64,000 nt of DNA. It comes from Rhineura floridana. Its lineage: Eukaryota; Chordata; Lepidosauria; Squamata; Rhineuridae. The notes under the pieces are model-generated. The model saw only the letters and a program-made list of their open reading frames with translations. It was not told the DNA's origin and searched no databases. Every line of letters starts with the position of its first letter. Position 1 is the stretch's first letter. The position numbers and the translations under genes were made by a program. Below are positions 1-10,449 of the stretch, in pieces. The stretch is from assembly GCF_030035675.1 (NCBI RefSeq), contig NC_084484.1, forward strand, positions 187,924,934-187,988,933, given 5' to 3'.

Positions 1-176
1 AGAGCAGAGGAGCAGATAAGCTTCCTTAAGATGTATCAGTCTAACAACGGAAGGAAGTCAGAGCATCACAGGTAAAGGTAATCATGCCTATCCATCTGGA
101 GGACCCTGACTTTATCTCCCTTCTGGGACATAAAGAAAAGAACAAAACAGGAGTTGCTCTTGCCCCACTTCCAACA
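1..176 (-). repeat. Solo-LTR fragment cut by the window edge (fossil)
   Basis: The inner end reads ...CCAACA, the complement of the TGTTGG start of the LTR at 57139-57665, and the adjoining 100-150 bases match the start of that LTR on the opposite strand. It is therefore the 5' part of an LTR of the same family, pointing left. No coding part of a retrovirus-like element is seen. Family assignment is by comparison within this window only. Confidence 0.6.
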
Positions 177-1227
177 CAAACTACAGTCACTGGAGTAGGG
201 TGGCTCCTGAAAGCACATATCTCAGGTGTCCAAGGCCAAGGTAAAGAGGAGCATCTTCACCTGGAGATACCTAGCTCTGTTTCTCTGCTACATCTGAGCC
301 AGGTGAGGCTGTGCAGCTCCTGAACAGCAGCTGGATGCAGCAAGGAGCTGGGTGAGGGGAAATTAACTGAAATTCAATCCAGGCAAGACATAGGCCTCCT
401 AGGTACTTGGCTGCTGGGCAGGGATGCCAACAGGATTTCCTGGGCAGGGTACACTATGTAGATTGGGCCCCTTACATTCCCACCCAGCCCCCACCTCCTG
501 GCAATCTATTGGCAAGAACGGCTGCTTATGTACATATGCTATTTTGAATCTGCAGTCTTGTTTTAAGGTGAATTTAACAGGTTTTTAACCTACATTTCAG
601 TATTCCTGCCCTCACAAAGCATTTACAAGTTGATTCAAAAAGCATAATCATACAATTAGTAAGTAACATTTAAACGTTAAAATAGCATTAAAAAGATAGG
701 AGCAGCTAAAAAAACTTTTGCAGCTTGACTGAACCAACTGTCAGCCTAACATACCTCACAGGGTTGTTGCAAAGATAAAAGGGGGAGAGAGGACCCAGGA
801 AGAAAAGCAAGGTGCAAATATAGCATGTCATACTCACAAACCATGCAGTGAGGGGGAGGAATGTACCAAGGCAGCCCCCCATTAGCTTTAATTGCAACAT
901 TCCATAGTCCTGATCTTTTATAGCAAATTTGGTCCCCTTCAAAAAAAACCTTAACAAAACACACACAGAGAGAGATACTCTAAGCATGTGCAGCTTGACT
1001 GAACCAACTCTTAGCCTAACCTACTTCACATGGTTTGTTGGGAAGGCTCTATACGCAAACATACATCCCTTATAATAGTTTATTGTCAAAATCAGTTGGT
1101 CATTGCAGAACTTTTTTTAAAAAAAGTTTCCTGCCAAATAACTGCTGTGACACTTACTCTAAGTAAGCCCTTAAAAATAGGAAGGAAGGAAGGAGGGGGG
1201 AAGGGGGAGAGCTAGAGAAGGATTAAC
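177..1227. other. Gene-free stretch with two partial SINE-like pieces
   Basis: I see no supported gene here. A block of about 40 bases beginning GCAGCTTGACTGAACCAACT occurs at 719-759 and again at about 990-1030. Each copy runs into the phrase CAGCCTAAC.TAC.TCACA that is typical of the middle of squamate tRNA-derived SINEs. The piece between is AT-rich and unassigned. Confidence 0.4.
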
Positions 1228-1345
1228 AACACAATCCTATGTTATGTCTGCTCCTACGTCCCATTGACCTACAGCACAGTCCTAACCATGTCTACTGAAA
1301 AGTAAGTTCTATTGCATTCAGTGGAGTTTACTCCCAGCTCCACGC
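1228..1345 (+). repeat. Dispersed repeat fragment, unclassified
   Basis: The stretch contains AAGTAAGTTCTATTGCATTC followed by a GTTTACTCCCAG block, a phrase I recognise as part of an abundant short repeat in reptile genomes. I cannot name its family from the sequence alone. Confidence 0.35.
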
Positions 1346-1799
1346 GATTCGGATTGCAGTTTTGTTCCCAGAAAAGTGAATATAGAATTAAAGCCTCATG
1401 TTGGGAAGGTTTTCAAACCAGACTCCGAATTAGACTACGAACTGCCCTGTTGAGCAGCCCAGGAAAATTTAAACTTGTATGACTCCTTATATTTTGAAAA
1501 CTATAACACATTGTAATGGCATCATATGCTACATATACACTTTTTATTTCTGTTCAAAAATTAATTGATAAGCTAAAATGTATAATATGCTATTTTTGCA
1601 AATAATTTAAAAAACCCTGCATGTACACTTTTATTTTGATCACTGAAATTGTTTACTGTGCATGCCTACCAAGATCCTGCTGTCCTGTGTGCGCTTCTTT
1701 GATTTTTTGGACCTCGTGCTGGATGTGCACAGAAAGAGAAAAGTGGGCAGGCAGGCACACATGTTGCTGCTGAAAGTTATAAGCTTAATCAGCTCATGT

Positions 1800-1826
1800 G
1801 ACACACACACACACACGCACACACCA
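1800..1826. repeat. (AC)n microsatellite
   Basis: A run of alternating A and C with one G interruption. The surrounding bases, about 1346-2100, hold no gene or repeat I can support. Confidence 0.85.
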
Positions 1827-2099
1827 TACACCAATATGCAGAGACAAGCAGGAACAAGAAGCTCTTTTCAGATCTTGCAAGGGTTCCTAGTTGTTGCCTG
1901 ATGTTTAACAAATCCCATGTCAATCACAGCTCAGACTTCACTCATTGGCTAAAACCCTGAAAGGGCATGGATTAGAGCAGCCAGCTAGCTCATTTCAAAG
2001 AAAATGCAGGAGGGAGGCAGCTCACATTTTGCTGTATAACTTTTCTGCAGAGCAGTTAGAAACATACTTAAAAAAAAGTAAGAGTCTGGGCCACCTGCT

Positions 2100-3075
2100 G
2101 GCCCTGGGCACAGTAGAAATGAACCCTTTCTACCCTTCTGTTGGGTAACCCTGTTCCTGGGTCCAGGCTGGGTAATGTGCCTGTTCTGGATGGGGCTGTG
2201 CTCCCCCTAAAGGAACAGGTACTCATTTTGGGAGCGTTCCTCGATTCATCTTTGTCCCTGAAAGTCCAAGTGGCTAGGACCACCATCTATCAGCTTTAGC
2301 TGGTATGCCAGCCATGGACATTCTTGGCCAGGATAGCCTGGCCACTGTGAACCCACACAGTAGTAACCTCTAGATTGGATTACTGTAATGTGCTCTCTCT
2401 GGGGCTTCCCTTGAGATTGGTCCGCAGACTGCAGCTGGTGTAGAATGCTGCAGTGAGCTTCCTCAGTGGAGTGGCCTGGCATGCTCATTTTACACAATTC
2501 TTAAGGGACCTGCCCTGACTGCCCAAAAGCTACAGGGCCAGGTTCAAGGTTTTAGTTTTAACCGATACTGCACAACTTGGCACCAGGATACCTGCAGGAG
2601 CACCCCTCCTCCCACTGCCTTGCGCAAGTGCTGCGAGGCCATAGTGGCAAAAGGGGAGGGAGGGTCTGCTCTGTGGCGGCCCCTGTTCTATGGAATCACC
2701 TCCCCTTGAAGCTCATGGCAAGCACCAAGTCTGATGGCATGTTAGCCCTGGTTAAAAACATACCTGTGCACTGAAGTCCCTTCTAGCATTTAGAGGGGGT
2801 GTTGTTTTTCGGTCTTGCATATGGACTCTCACTCACACCGGTCTTTGTGCAAGGGTGGGAAGACTCATATCACGAGTTTCCATCTGAAGGCGCACTTTTT
2901 GGACTATACAGATGAGAAGCCTTATTGTAACTGAGTTAGTCTCTATGTTATTGTTTAGCTTTCTTGCTTAGTGTTTGGTGTTTTTGATGTTTTATATGTT
3001 TTTTGCTTTGTACGTCGCTCAGAGTGGCTGGGTAGCCAGCCAGATGAGCGACTAAGAAATCAAATAAATAAAAAT
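2100..3075 (+). mobile_element. Degenerate L2-type LINE, 3' part
   Basis: Broken pieces of the L2 reverse transcriptase C-terminal region are readable. They include a stretch like L.Y.G..RYLQE near 2577-2640 and the phrase LWNHLPLKLMAS near 2690, matching the LWNSLP motif found before the end of L2 proteins. The 3' end has the L2-like tail GTACGTCGCTCAGAGTGGCTGG followed by AAATAAATAAA. No long reading frame is left, so this is an old insertion. Its left limit is approximate. Confidence 0.6.
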
Positions 3076-3488
3076 GTCAGGAATCAATGGATGATGCCCT
3101 TTGGGTAATCAGTTCCATTTTAAGTGACTTACCATTTTGAGTTTTAGCATGTTAGCTTGTATACCATCTTGAGACAGATTGTAATAGGCAGTATGTATTG
3201 CATAGACATACACTTTTATAAATAAATACAATTAATAAAATTAGATAATGGTTGTTATTGCTTGTCCCAATGTGCATTACTGTACATTCGCTTACATTGA
3301 CCAAATTTGCAATTTTTTTAATGCCCATTGAACCCACCCTAGAGAGATCCTTTTGTAGCCCCTGCCAAATTCTCTAGGATTCCTAACATCCTGTAAAATG
3401 TGCAGGTCAGTAACTGTGTAACCCTCTGGCAGGAAAAACAAGTCTACCCTTTGTTTTCTTAAGGGCAGGTCCCTTAAGAAAAGCAAGT

Positions 3489-3748
3489 CTTATGGCACCT
3501 TAAAGAAATGTAAATGTCCTGCCTTCAAGTCGATTCTGACTTATGGTGACCCTATGAACAGGGTTTTCATGGTAAGCGGCATTCAGAGGTGGTTTCCCAC
3601 TGCCCCCCTCTGAGGCTGAGAGGCAGTGACTGGCCCAATGTCACCCAGTGAGCTTCATGGCTGTGTGGGGATTCGAACCCTGGTCTCCCAGGTCGTAGTC
3701 CAGCACCCTAACCACTACACCACACTGGCTCTAATGGCACTTTAAAGA
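3489..3748 (-). mobile_element. Sauria-type tRNA-derived SINE with long target duplication
   Basis: Read on the minus strand, the element has a tRNA-like head with a B-box (GTTCGAATCC, complement near 3669-3680), a central block, and a tail complementary to TTCAAGTCGATTCTGACTTATGG. That tail is the BovB-like 3' end of Sauria SINEs. The SINE body is about 3507-3730. It is flanked by CTTATGGCACCTTAAAGA (3489-3506) and CTAATGGCACTTTAAAGA (3731-3748), an 18-bp duplication with two differences. The host is another dispersed repeat. Confidence 0.75.
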
Positions 3749-4139
3749 CGGGTAACAAATTTATTATGTCGAAACCTTTTGTGGACTAGAGCCCACTTTG
3801 TCAGATGTGTAACACATCATTAGTTGGCAAGTGTAAATATACGCACTTGGGCTTACTGTTAACTTGGCAAGGAAATGCAAAAAGTCCAGGCAGTGAAAAT
3901 TCTGTTAAAGGCATAAATGATTAATAAAAACAGTGACCATTCAGAAAAAGCAGTAATTAGTGACAAATCATCCTAGATTTGATACATTAATTAGCAAGAC
4001 AGGATTAATTAGTGGAACAGGAGACAATTGTCTCAATTCAGGTCTAAATAAATGGAATCAAACTTCCTAAATGCCAATCCAGCTGTTTCCTGATGGACTC
4101 TCCCTTTAAAGTTCCTTTCCTGGGGAATGGCAACATTGG
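3749..4139 (+). repeat. Dispersed repeat interrupted by the SINE, then unassigned AT-rich DNA
   Basis: The block from about 3481 resuming at 3731 (GGCACTTTAAAGACGGGTAA, then a GTGGACTAGAGCCCACTTTG block) is a widespread reptile repeat that I recognise but cannot name. From about 3830 to 4139 I see nothing further. Confidence 0.35.
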
Positions 4140-4235
4140 GGTGCGCTGCAAGATGTCCTAAGAGCATCAGAAGCAGCACCACCTGGATCAGGCCAGTGGG
4201 GACCCATCTAGCCCAGGCCAACCAGGTGCCAATCT
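4140..4235 (-). mobile_element. CR1 3'-end fragment
   Basis: It carries decayed versions of GATCAGGCCAGTGG, CCCATCTAG and GGCCAACCAGGTGCC, the conserved 3' end of the CR1 family seen complete at 10450-10600. The orientation is the same as that element (minus). It is short and old. Confidence 0.55.
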
Positions 4236-4827
4236 CCCTGGGGCATTGAAATGGGCTTCTGAATGCTGCTGTAACAGAGGTTAAATTTCTGTCCATTCAT
4301 TTTTTTTGCTCTGTAGGCAGTGACGGAGTGTTGTTTGCTGTTGGTGGCATTGTCCGTGTTGGTGGATGAGCCTCTGCGGTTGTGACTATAGTGGAAAGAG
4401 GCTTTTTCCTCCATTCCTTCTAGGACGGCCACTTGGGTCAGAGCTTCAAGGCAGGCTGCCATCACACTCCCCTTAGAGCCCCTCTCTCTCCGAACAGAGG
4501 TGCTTTCCCAGGATCTAAGACAAATGCTTGTGAGGAGAGGAGAGCGCATCCAGCTGCCCAGTCTCTCCCGGGAGGCCAAGGTAGCTTGCTCTTCTTTGCC
4601 AAACTTCACTTATATCACACGTGGCGTGAGCCAAAATTGTGTAGGCATCTGAGGGGAAAACTAACATAATGAACCATCTTGGACCCAAGGCAGGGCCTTA
4701 TTGGTGGTGCCGCCCCTGGTCCTGAGCCGTTACAGGGCCTTTTCAGTGGTGGCTCTGTTTGTGGAATGCCCTCCCCAGTGAGGTGTGTCTGTCTCCCTCA
4801 TTGTTCACTTTTAGAGGGAATTTGGAA
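4236..4827. other. No supported gene
   Basis: I find no convincing gene or classifiable repeat here. Weak L2-like wording (GCGAGACT, AATGCCCTCCCC) appears towards the right end. Confidence 0.4.
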
Positions 4828-5255
4828 AACATTCCCATTTCCTAGGCATTTGATGGCTGAAGAGGACTGTTCCTGGCAACCCAGAGCTCACTGGACAGAG
4901 CAAAATGCGGCAGCGAGACTGATCACTGGGGCAGGTATCGCCAACATATCACCCTGCTGCTGAAAGAATTGCACTGGCTGCCCATTTGCTACTGGGCCAA
5001 GTTCAAGGTACTAGTTTTGGTGTACAAAGCCCTATACAGCTTGGGACCAGGATACCTGAAAGACCGTCTTACCCCTTATACACCCAGTCGATCACTGCGC
5101 TCTGCAGGTGGGGGCCTCCTGCAGATACCATCTTATCAGGAGGTCCGTTCCGCACAATATAGGAAACAGATCTTTAGTGTGGCAGCACCTACCCTGTGGA
5201 ATTCCCTCCCTTTGAATATTAGGCAGGCGCCATCTCTGCTATCTTTTTGGTGCCT
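4828..5255 (+). mobile_element. L2 LINE fragment, left copy of a duplicated 430-bp block
   Basis: One frame, with a stop in the middle (near 4963), reads through the L2 reverse transcriptase C-terminal signature HWLPICYWAKFKVLVLVYKA, then LGPGYLKDRL and FSVAAPTLWNSLP. The block is about 95 percent identical by eye to 13358-13790. It stops abruptly at TTTTGAA, where the Vingi-like LINE begins. The other copy continues past this point into a normal L2 3' end. Confidence 0.8.
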
Positions 5256-6217
5256 TTTGAACCCTTATCCAGCTCCACGAACATATGGTTGGAAAATGAA
5301 TGGACTGCAGCACATCCCCTCTCTGCTAAACTCCATACGACCTTTCCAGCTGCCAAAAGCCTCGCAGAGGAACTGCAGGATGCAGGCTTAAATTTTTCCT
5401 CGAGCGTAATAAACCATGAGCCACCCTCAGAAATCCTTACCATTGACTCTTACTGCCTTCTCATGGGACAATCAATAACCCCAGTTGAGAGTGAAAGGGA
5501 AAAGGATGGATTCCCTTCTTCAGACTCTGCCCAAGACTGGCAGCCCCTTCTTGAGGAAATGAAGCTAGTCAAGGCATATATTTCAGAAACAAACAATCTA
5601 CTTACCACGTTGGTGGAAGTATTAGCGCCCCCGAGCGGTGGAAGAACAGCTGCAGAAAATTCTACCAATAGATCTGAACTGCCCTATAGCGCGGCTCCAG
5701 ACACGGGCAAAAACAGAGGCAGAAAGAGGAAGAAAAAATCCACTCCTGCTTTAAACACCAACCAATCAAAAAAATCGAAAAACATTAAGAACAGCAAGCC
5801 CAATAACTCTAATAAGATGAATTTTAAGCCTTTGTTCAAACAATTGGACGCTCCAATGAAGAAGGATTCATCAAATGCCCACTGCCAGGCTATCCGGAGA
5901 AAATCTTTGCTGCCACTGATGGAGTCTCCGCCAGATTCTCAGAGCTTTACCTCTGTCAAGGACATGGCAGAATCTGAGTCTACTCTGAGGGACCACTCGG
6001 AGCAAAGGTCTGAGTTAATTGAAAGATACTCAACAAGGTGGAACCTGACATTGCAACCGGACAAGTTGGTCATCTGTAACGCCCCCTTTTTCCGAGTATT
6101 CCATTCTTGGATAACTGTTTCCGTCAGGCGACGTGTGCCTCATGGTGAACAAACTTCATCAGATCAATGAACAAAATCTCCAACAATGTGTGGGATTGGC
6201 GCCTGATTATTACTTGT

Positions 6218-6349
6218 CACTCCAGCAGAGCTTGGAAAAGTTACTTTTTGGAACTACAACTCCCATCAGCCCCAGCCAGCATGGCCACTGGATTGGGCTG
6301 ATGGAAGTTGTAGTTCAAAAAAGTAACTTTTCCAAGCTCTGCACTCCAG
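6218..6349 (+). mobile_element. Palindromic hAT-like MITE with 8-bp target duplication
   Basis: The element at 6226-6341 (116 bp) begins CAGAGCTTGGAAAAGTTAC and ends with the inverse complement. Nearly its whole length pairs with itself, leaving a loop of about 20 bases. It is flanked on both sides by CACTCCAG (6218-6225 and 6342-6349), the 8-bp duplication expected for hAT transposons. It lies inside the ORF1-like region of the Vingi-like LINE and so is younger than it. A second copy is at 53958-54072. Confidence 0.85.
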
Positions 6350-6966
6350 TAAGGAAGCCAACCAAATTCTTAGTGCAAGGGGCGGCCTAAAAGGAAAGGG
6401 TATATTCATACAAAGATACTATACTAACGCTGCACCTCCAATGCCGTTAGTCAGATCTCATCCGCGAAGCTTGTTCGGCAGCACGGCCGTTTCTGAAGAC
6501 CCCCCCAAGGACCAACAACTACATGCACAACGCCCAGCAGGCCCTTGACCCTTTGAAGCCACAATACCCTTCCGCAGTCGTGCCATTATTGATGCCTGCT
6601 CTCCTACAGGAACTAGAACCAGAGGAGCTTCAACTCACGGAGCTCTACGTCCAGCTCCCAGCTTCTGAGAGATCGGTGCTTGTCTCCAAGCTGCATCTTC
6701 TGATCCAACGACTCAGAGCTGTAGACTGTAGTGAGTCACTTATATCCTCACCCGCTCCTTCAAACGATGCTATAGGAGCTTTTTCCATCACCAAATTTGT
6801 GGAGGAAACAGGAACTCCTATCAGGCCAAGATCGACCTCATTAGAAGCAAAGGTTCCTAGATCTATTAATCCCAGCTGCCGTAAAAACGGAGCAGTTTTT
6901 CGGGACGACATGGGAACCCTAAACAGAATCTTGGACCTTAATTGACATTCACCCTCCGCTGTCTTG

Positions 6967-8457
6967 CATTTCCTCTCCTGGAACATAGCTGGCTGGAACA
7001 GTAAACAAAGTGACCCAGAGTTGACCTCTTACCTTAACAACTTTGATGTAATATTTCTCCAAGAGACCTGGGCAACCTGTAAACGCTTCCTGGATGGCTT
7101 TTCCTCCAGACACCTGCCAGCTACATTTGCAGCAGACAGGAGAGGTAGACCAGCGGGGGGTTTGGCAATTTTGATTTCCACTGAACTGGCTATCCAAGTT
7201 AGAGATCTTCAACCCTTGCATTCAACGGCCATGGCAGTGTGCCTAGAATTTAATGCCCTTTCGGTCCTGTGTATTAATGTCTATCTGCCTCCCAATTATA
7301 CGCGTTCCAATACGGACCTGATTTGGGAGGAGCTTGATAATTATTTGCTAGATTTGGAGGCGAAGTACCCCAGAGCACATCTGCTCATCATGGGGGACTT
7401 TAACGTGAGGATTGGTCCAAATAATAATGCTCTTTTGTCATCAAGGTTATGGGGGGGTGAAAATTGTGACCACCTTATCCCTAATTCTAACAGGCACTCG
7501 AAGGACACCAAAATTAATTATGGGGGAATATGCCTAGCTCGCTTGGTTGGTAATCATAATCTGACCATATTAAATGGCCTCAAACAACTAGGCGCCAGTG
7601 CGGAATACACCTATATTTCCTCCCGCGGAAGCAGTGTTATCGATTATGCAATGATCGCCCCTCAACTATTTAACTTGATCTCTGCTTTCAAAGTAGGAAA
7701 TAGACAAAACAGTGACCACCTTCCGCTCAACATTGAGTGTGTTTGCCCCAAGAACTCCAGGCTAGCTAACTACCATAACCCTACTCTTAGTGGCAAGCAT
7801 TTTAAGGGCAGAAGGACCAGATGGTCGACACAGCTGGCCCTTAAGTCTGAAAATTTCCTTTTTTCCCCTCCGGCCATGGCCATTTGGGAAAATTTAAGGA
7901 AAGCCAATAATTCCCAGTCAGCTCTAGATGAGTACTCATCCTTAATCTCCAATTTAAACATCGCCCTTTTTCCTAGACAGCTCGCTCCCAAAAAAACCTT
8001 TAGCTGTAATGCGAAATGGTTCAATGGGGAATGTTTGGCCTTAAAATTACAGCTGAGGAACGTATATAAGCATTACCATCAGCAAAATCTTACCCAGCTT
8101 CCCTCTGAATATTATGACATCAAAAGAAAATACAAATCCCTGCTGACTACTAAGAAAAGGCTATCTGTACAGCAGGACTGGGAGACCTTAATTCGGGTAT
8201 CGAAATCTAAAGACTCCAAAAGCTTCTGGGCCATCATCTCTAACGCTTCCCGCACCGAATTCATAGCACCCTGTAATATCCCCCCCCAGATTTGGGAATG
8301 GTACTTCACTGAAATGTTTGCGGAAGTCCGACACGTGGACCAAAGTCCCTTTGTCCCCCCCCCCCGATCCCTTGGCTCTCCTGCCATGGCCTCCTGTTAC
8401 ACAGGAAGAAGTAAAAGCCCTGATTGTTGCTCTGAAGGCGGACAAGGCGCTCGGCCC
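6967..8457 (+). pseudogene. Vingi-like LINE ORF2, endonuclease and linker part
   Basis: This is the longest open segment of ORF2. The AP-endonuclease domain spans roughly residues 1-260 of the frame, with catalytic-type motifs N-A-G-W at the start, LQETW near residue 30, GDFN near residue 142 and SDHLP near residue 250. A linker toward the reverse transcriptase follows. The frame is lost near the C-homopolymer at about 8360, where the RT continues in the next frame (8318-8806). Confidence 0.7.
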
Positions 8458-8828
8458 TGACAATATCCCGTCAGAAATGTTGATAAAATTTCCAGACTGG
8501 TGGGTGCCAATTTTAGCCAATCTATTTACTAAAATCAACAATACTGGCCACGTTCCGGAATCTTGGAGCAAAGCAATAGTTGTGCCTATATTTAAGAAGG
8601 GAGATAGAGAGGACCCTTCTAATTACAGGCCAATCAGCTTATTATCGGTCATTGGCAAATTATACGCTGAATACCTGAAAGAAAAGCTTGATGCCTGGAT
8701 GGAGGAATATGACATATTAGGCAAAGAGCAGGCCAGGTTTAGGAAAGGCTGCTCGGTTTCTCGATCACTGCCTTGTACTGAGTCACCTGGTGGAAAAATA
8801 CAGTAAGTTAAGAGGCAACGGTCTATAA

Positions 8829-10310
8829 GTGGCCTTTGTGGATCTCAAAGCTGCTTTTGATTTAATCCCACGAAACAATCTATGGCTCAAACTAGCAAAC
8901 ACTAACATCGACAAAAGGCTACTAACCCTGATCTACAACTTATATCAGCGCACCTCTCTACGTGTACGCTGCGGCCGAGAGGGAGGTTTAACCGACCCCA
9001 TCCTCTCTAACAAGGGGGTGAGACAGAGGTGCATGCTAGCTCCCCTGCTATTCAATCTTTATTTAAATGACCTGAGATCATTTTGTCTCTCTCAGGATTT
9101 TCATTCCCCCAAAATCGCAGATGTAAGATGCCCTCTGCTTCTGTACGCAGATGACGCGGCTCTTCTTTCCCTTTCCAAAGTGGGTCTCAAGCGAATGCTG
9201 CGAGCCTTCATGCTTTTTTGTAGTGACAATCGATTGACTATCAACTACTCTAAAACCAAAATCCTGGTATTTTCTAACCGGAAAACAATCTCCCCCTGGT
9301 CAATTAATGGTCACCAAATTGAACAGGTCTCCCACTTCAGGTACTTAGGAATCATATTCCACTCCACGTTGACATGGACTACTCATATTAGAGTGGCAAT
9401 CAAGAATGCTCATAATACAGTCAAGGGTGTACTACGTTTCCTTTTCACCAAAGGGGGGCAGTATGTGCCAGCCGCTATCCAGGTTTTCAAAGCTAAAATC
9501 ATCCCTCAGATTCTTTATGGGGCCCCTATATGGATACATTCATTTAACTCCTCAGTGGAAGCAGTCCTTTCCCTCTTCCTACGCAGGGTGCTCGGTGTAC
9601 CGAGATGCGTCGCTTCTGCAGCTCTTAGGTTAGAGTGTGGTCTTGCATCTCTGGAATGCACGGCATGGCTGATGGCTGTAAATTTTTGGGCCGTCCGTGC
9701 CTATAATCCGCAGCCAGGCTACATATCTGCCCTCTGGAACGACGATTTCACATCCAACTGGAGCAAAAAAAAATTTGCGAAATTTTTGCAATTAGGTTTC
9801 TCTGGGGAATTCCTAGCATCTCAACCACTCACCCTGGCAAAAGCCCAAATTCGGTCTCGGCTTAGAGACTCCAATCTGCAATCTTCGTTTGATAGAGGCT
9901 CTAAAGTATGCTCTCCCCTCTTTTTGAAGCTAAAAATGGACCCCGGAAACTTTGCCCCCTATCTAGATTTCTTTACAGTACCCAAATTCAGACTAGCTTT
10001 TACCAAGGCCAGATTCAATTCCCTACACTCTGCATTGCCGAGCGGGAGGTTCCCTGGTCTTTCCGTTGAACAACGCCTCTGTCCCTGTGGTATGGGTCCC
10101 ATTGAAACCCTTCAGCATTCGTTTTTAAACTGCCCCCTATACTCCCTATTAAGGGAAAAATTCCTCTCCCCTCTTCTGGCAAGGTACCCATATAAGCCTC
10201 CAGAATCCATATTATCTTACCTGTTGGCTGGTTCTGATAGGGAAATCTCCCTGCAAGTTGCCAAGTTTATCCATGCCTTCCAACAAATACGGATATCCTT
10301 GCCCTCTTGA
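8829..10310 (+). pseudogene. Vingi-like LINE ORF2, reverse transcriptase and C-terminus
   Basis: The frame is open for 494 codons. It reads AFVDLKAAFDLIPRNNLW (RT block with catalytic D), GVRQRCMLAPLLFNLYLNDL, then the active-site box YADDA, and ends in a CPCG...H...C cysteine/histidine motif typical of the C-terminus of I, Jockey and Vingi type LINEs. It is separated from the upstream RT part by a stop. Confidence 0.75.
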
Positions 10311-10449
10311 TTGTAAGTTCTCGTATTGATGCAATTTTACCTTGTTTCTGTTTTAATGTTTTATTGTCTTTTCATTTTATTTCTCCTTTTATATGCTGTT
10401 CTTTGTATGTACTGTGGGTCTTTGACTGCAATAAACTTGAGTTAAGTTA

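Larger units (their letters stand above)
5256..10449 (+). mobile_element. Near full-length I/Vingi-like LINE with ORF1-like region
   Basis: This long non-LTR retrotransposon has an upstream lysine-rich, basic ORF1-like region (about 5400-6945, in pieces) followed by an ORF2. ORF2 starts with an AP endonuclease (HFLSWNIAGWNSK at 6967, IMGDFNVRIG near 7387, SDHLPLNIE near 7711). A reverse transcriptase follows (VVPIFKKGDREDPSNYRPIS near 8580, LLYADDAALLS near 9140). The C-terminal cysteine-rich end (CPCGMGPIETLQHSFLNCP) is near 10078. ORF2 changes frame near a C-run at about 8356-8368 and has a stop near 8805-8828, so it is not intact. No RNase H is seen. The 3' end is GCAATAAACTTGAGTTAAG. A MITE has inserted at 6226-6341. 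The endonuclease/RT layout fits the I or Vingi group; R4 is excluded because the endonuclease is N-terminal. Clade assignment is inference. Confidence 0.75.

Noticed and set aside
3660-3735. tRNA-like B-box and cloverleaf-like sequence
   Set aside because: It belongs to the head of a Sauria-type SINE with a target duplication and BovB-like tail, so it is not a tRNA gene. The same holds for 38634, 31900 and 50200.
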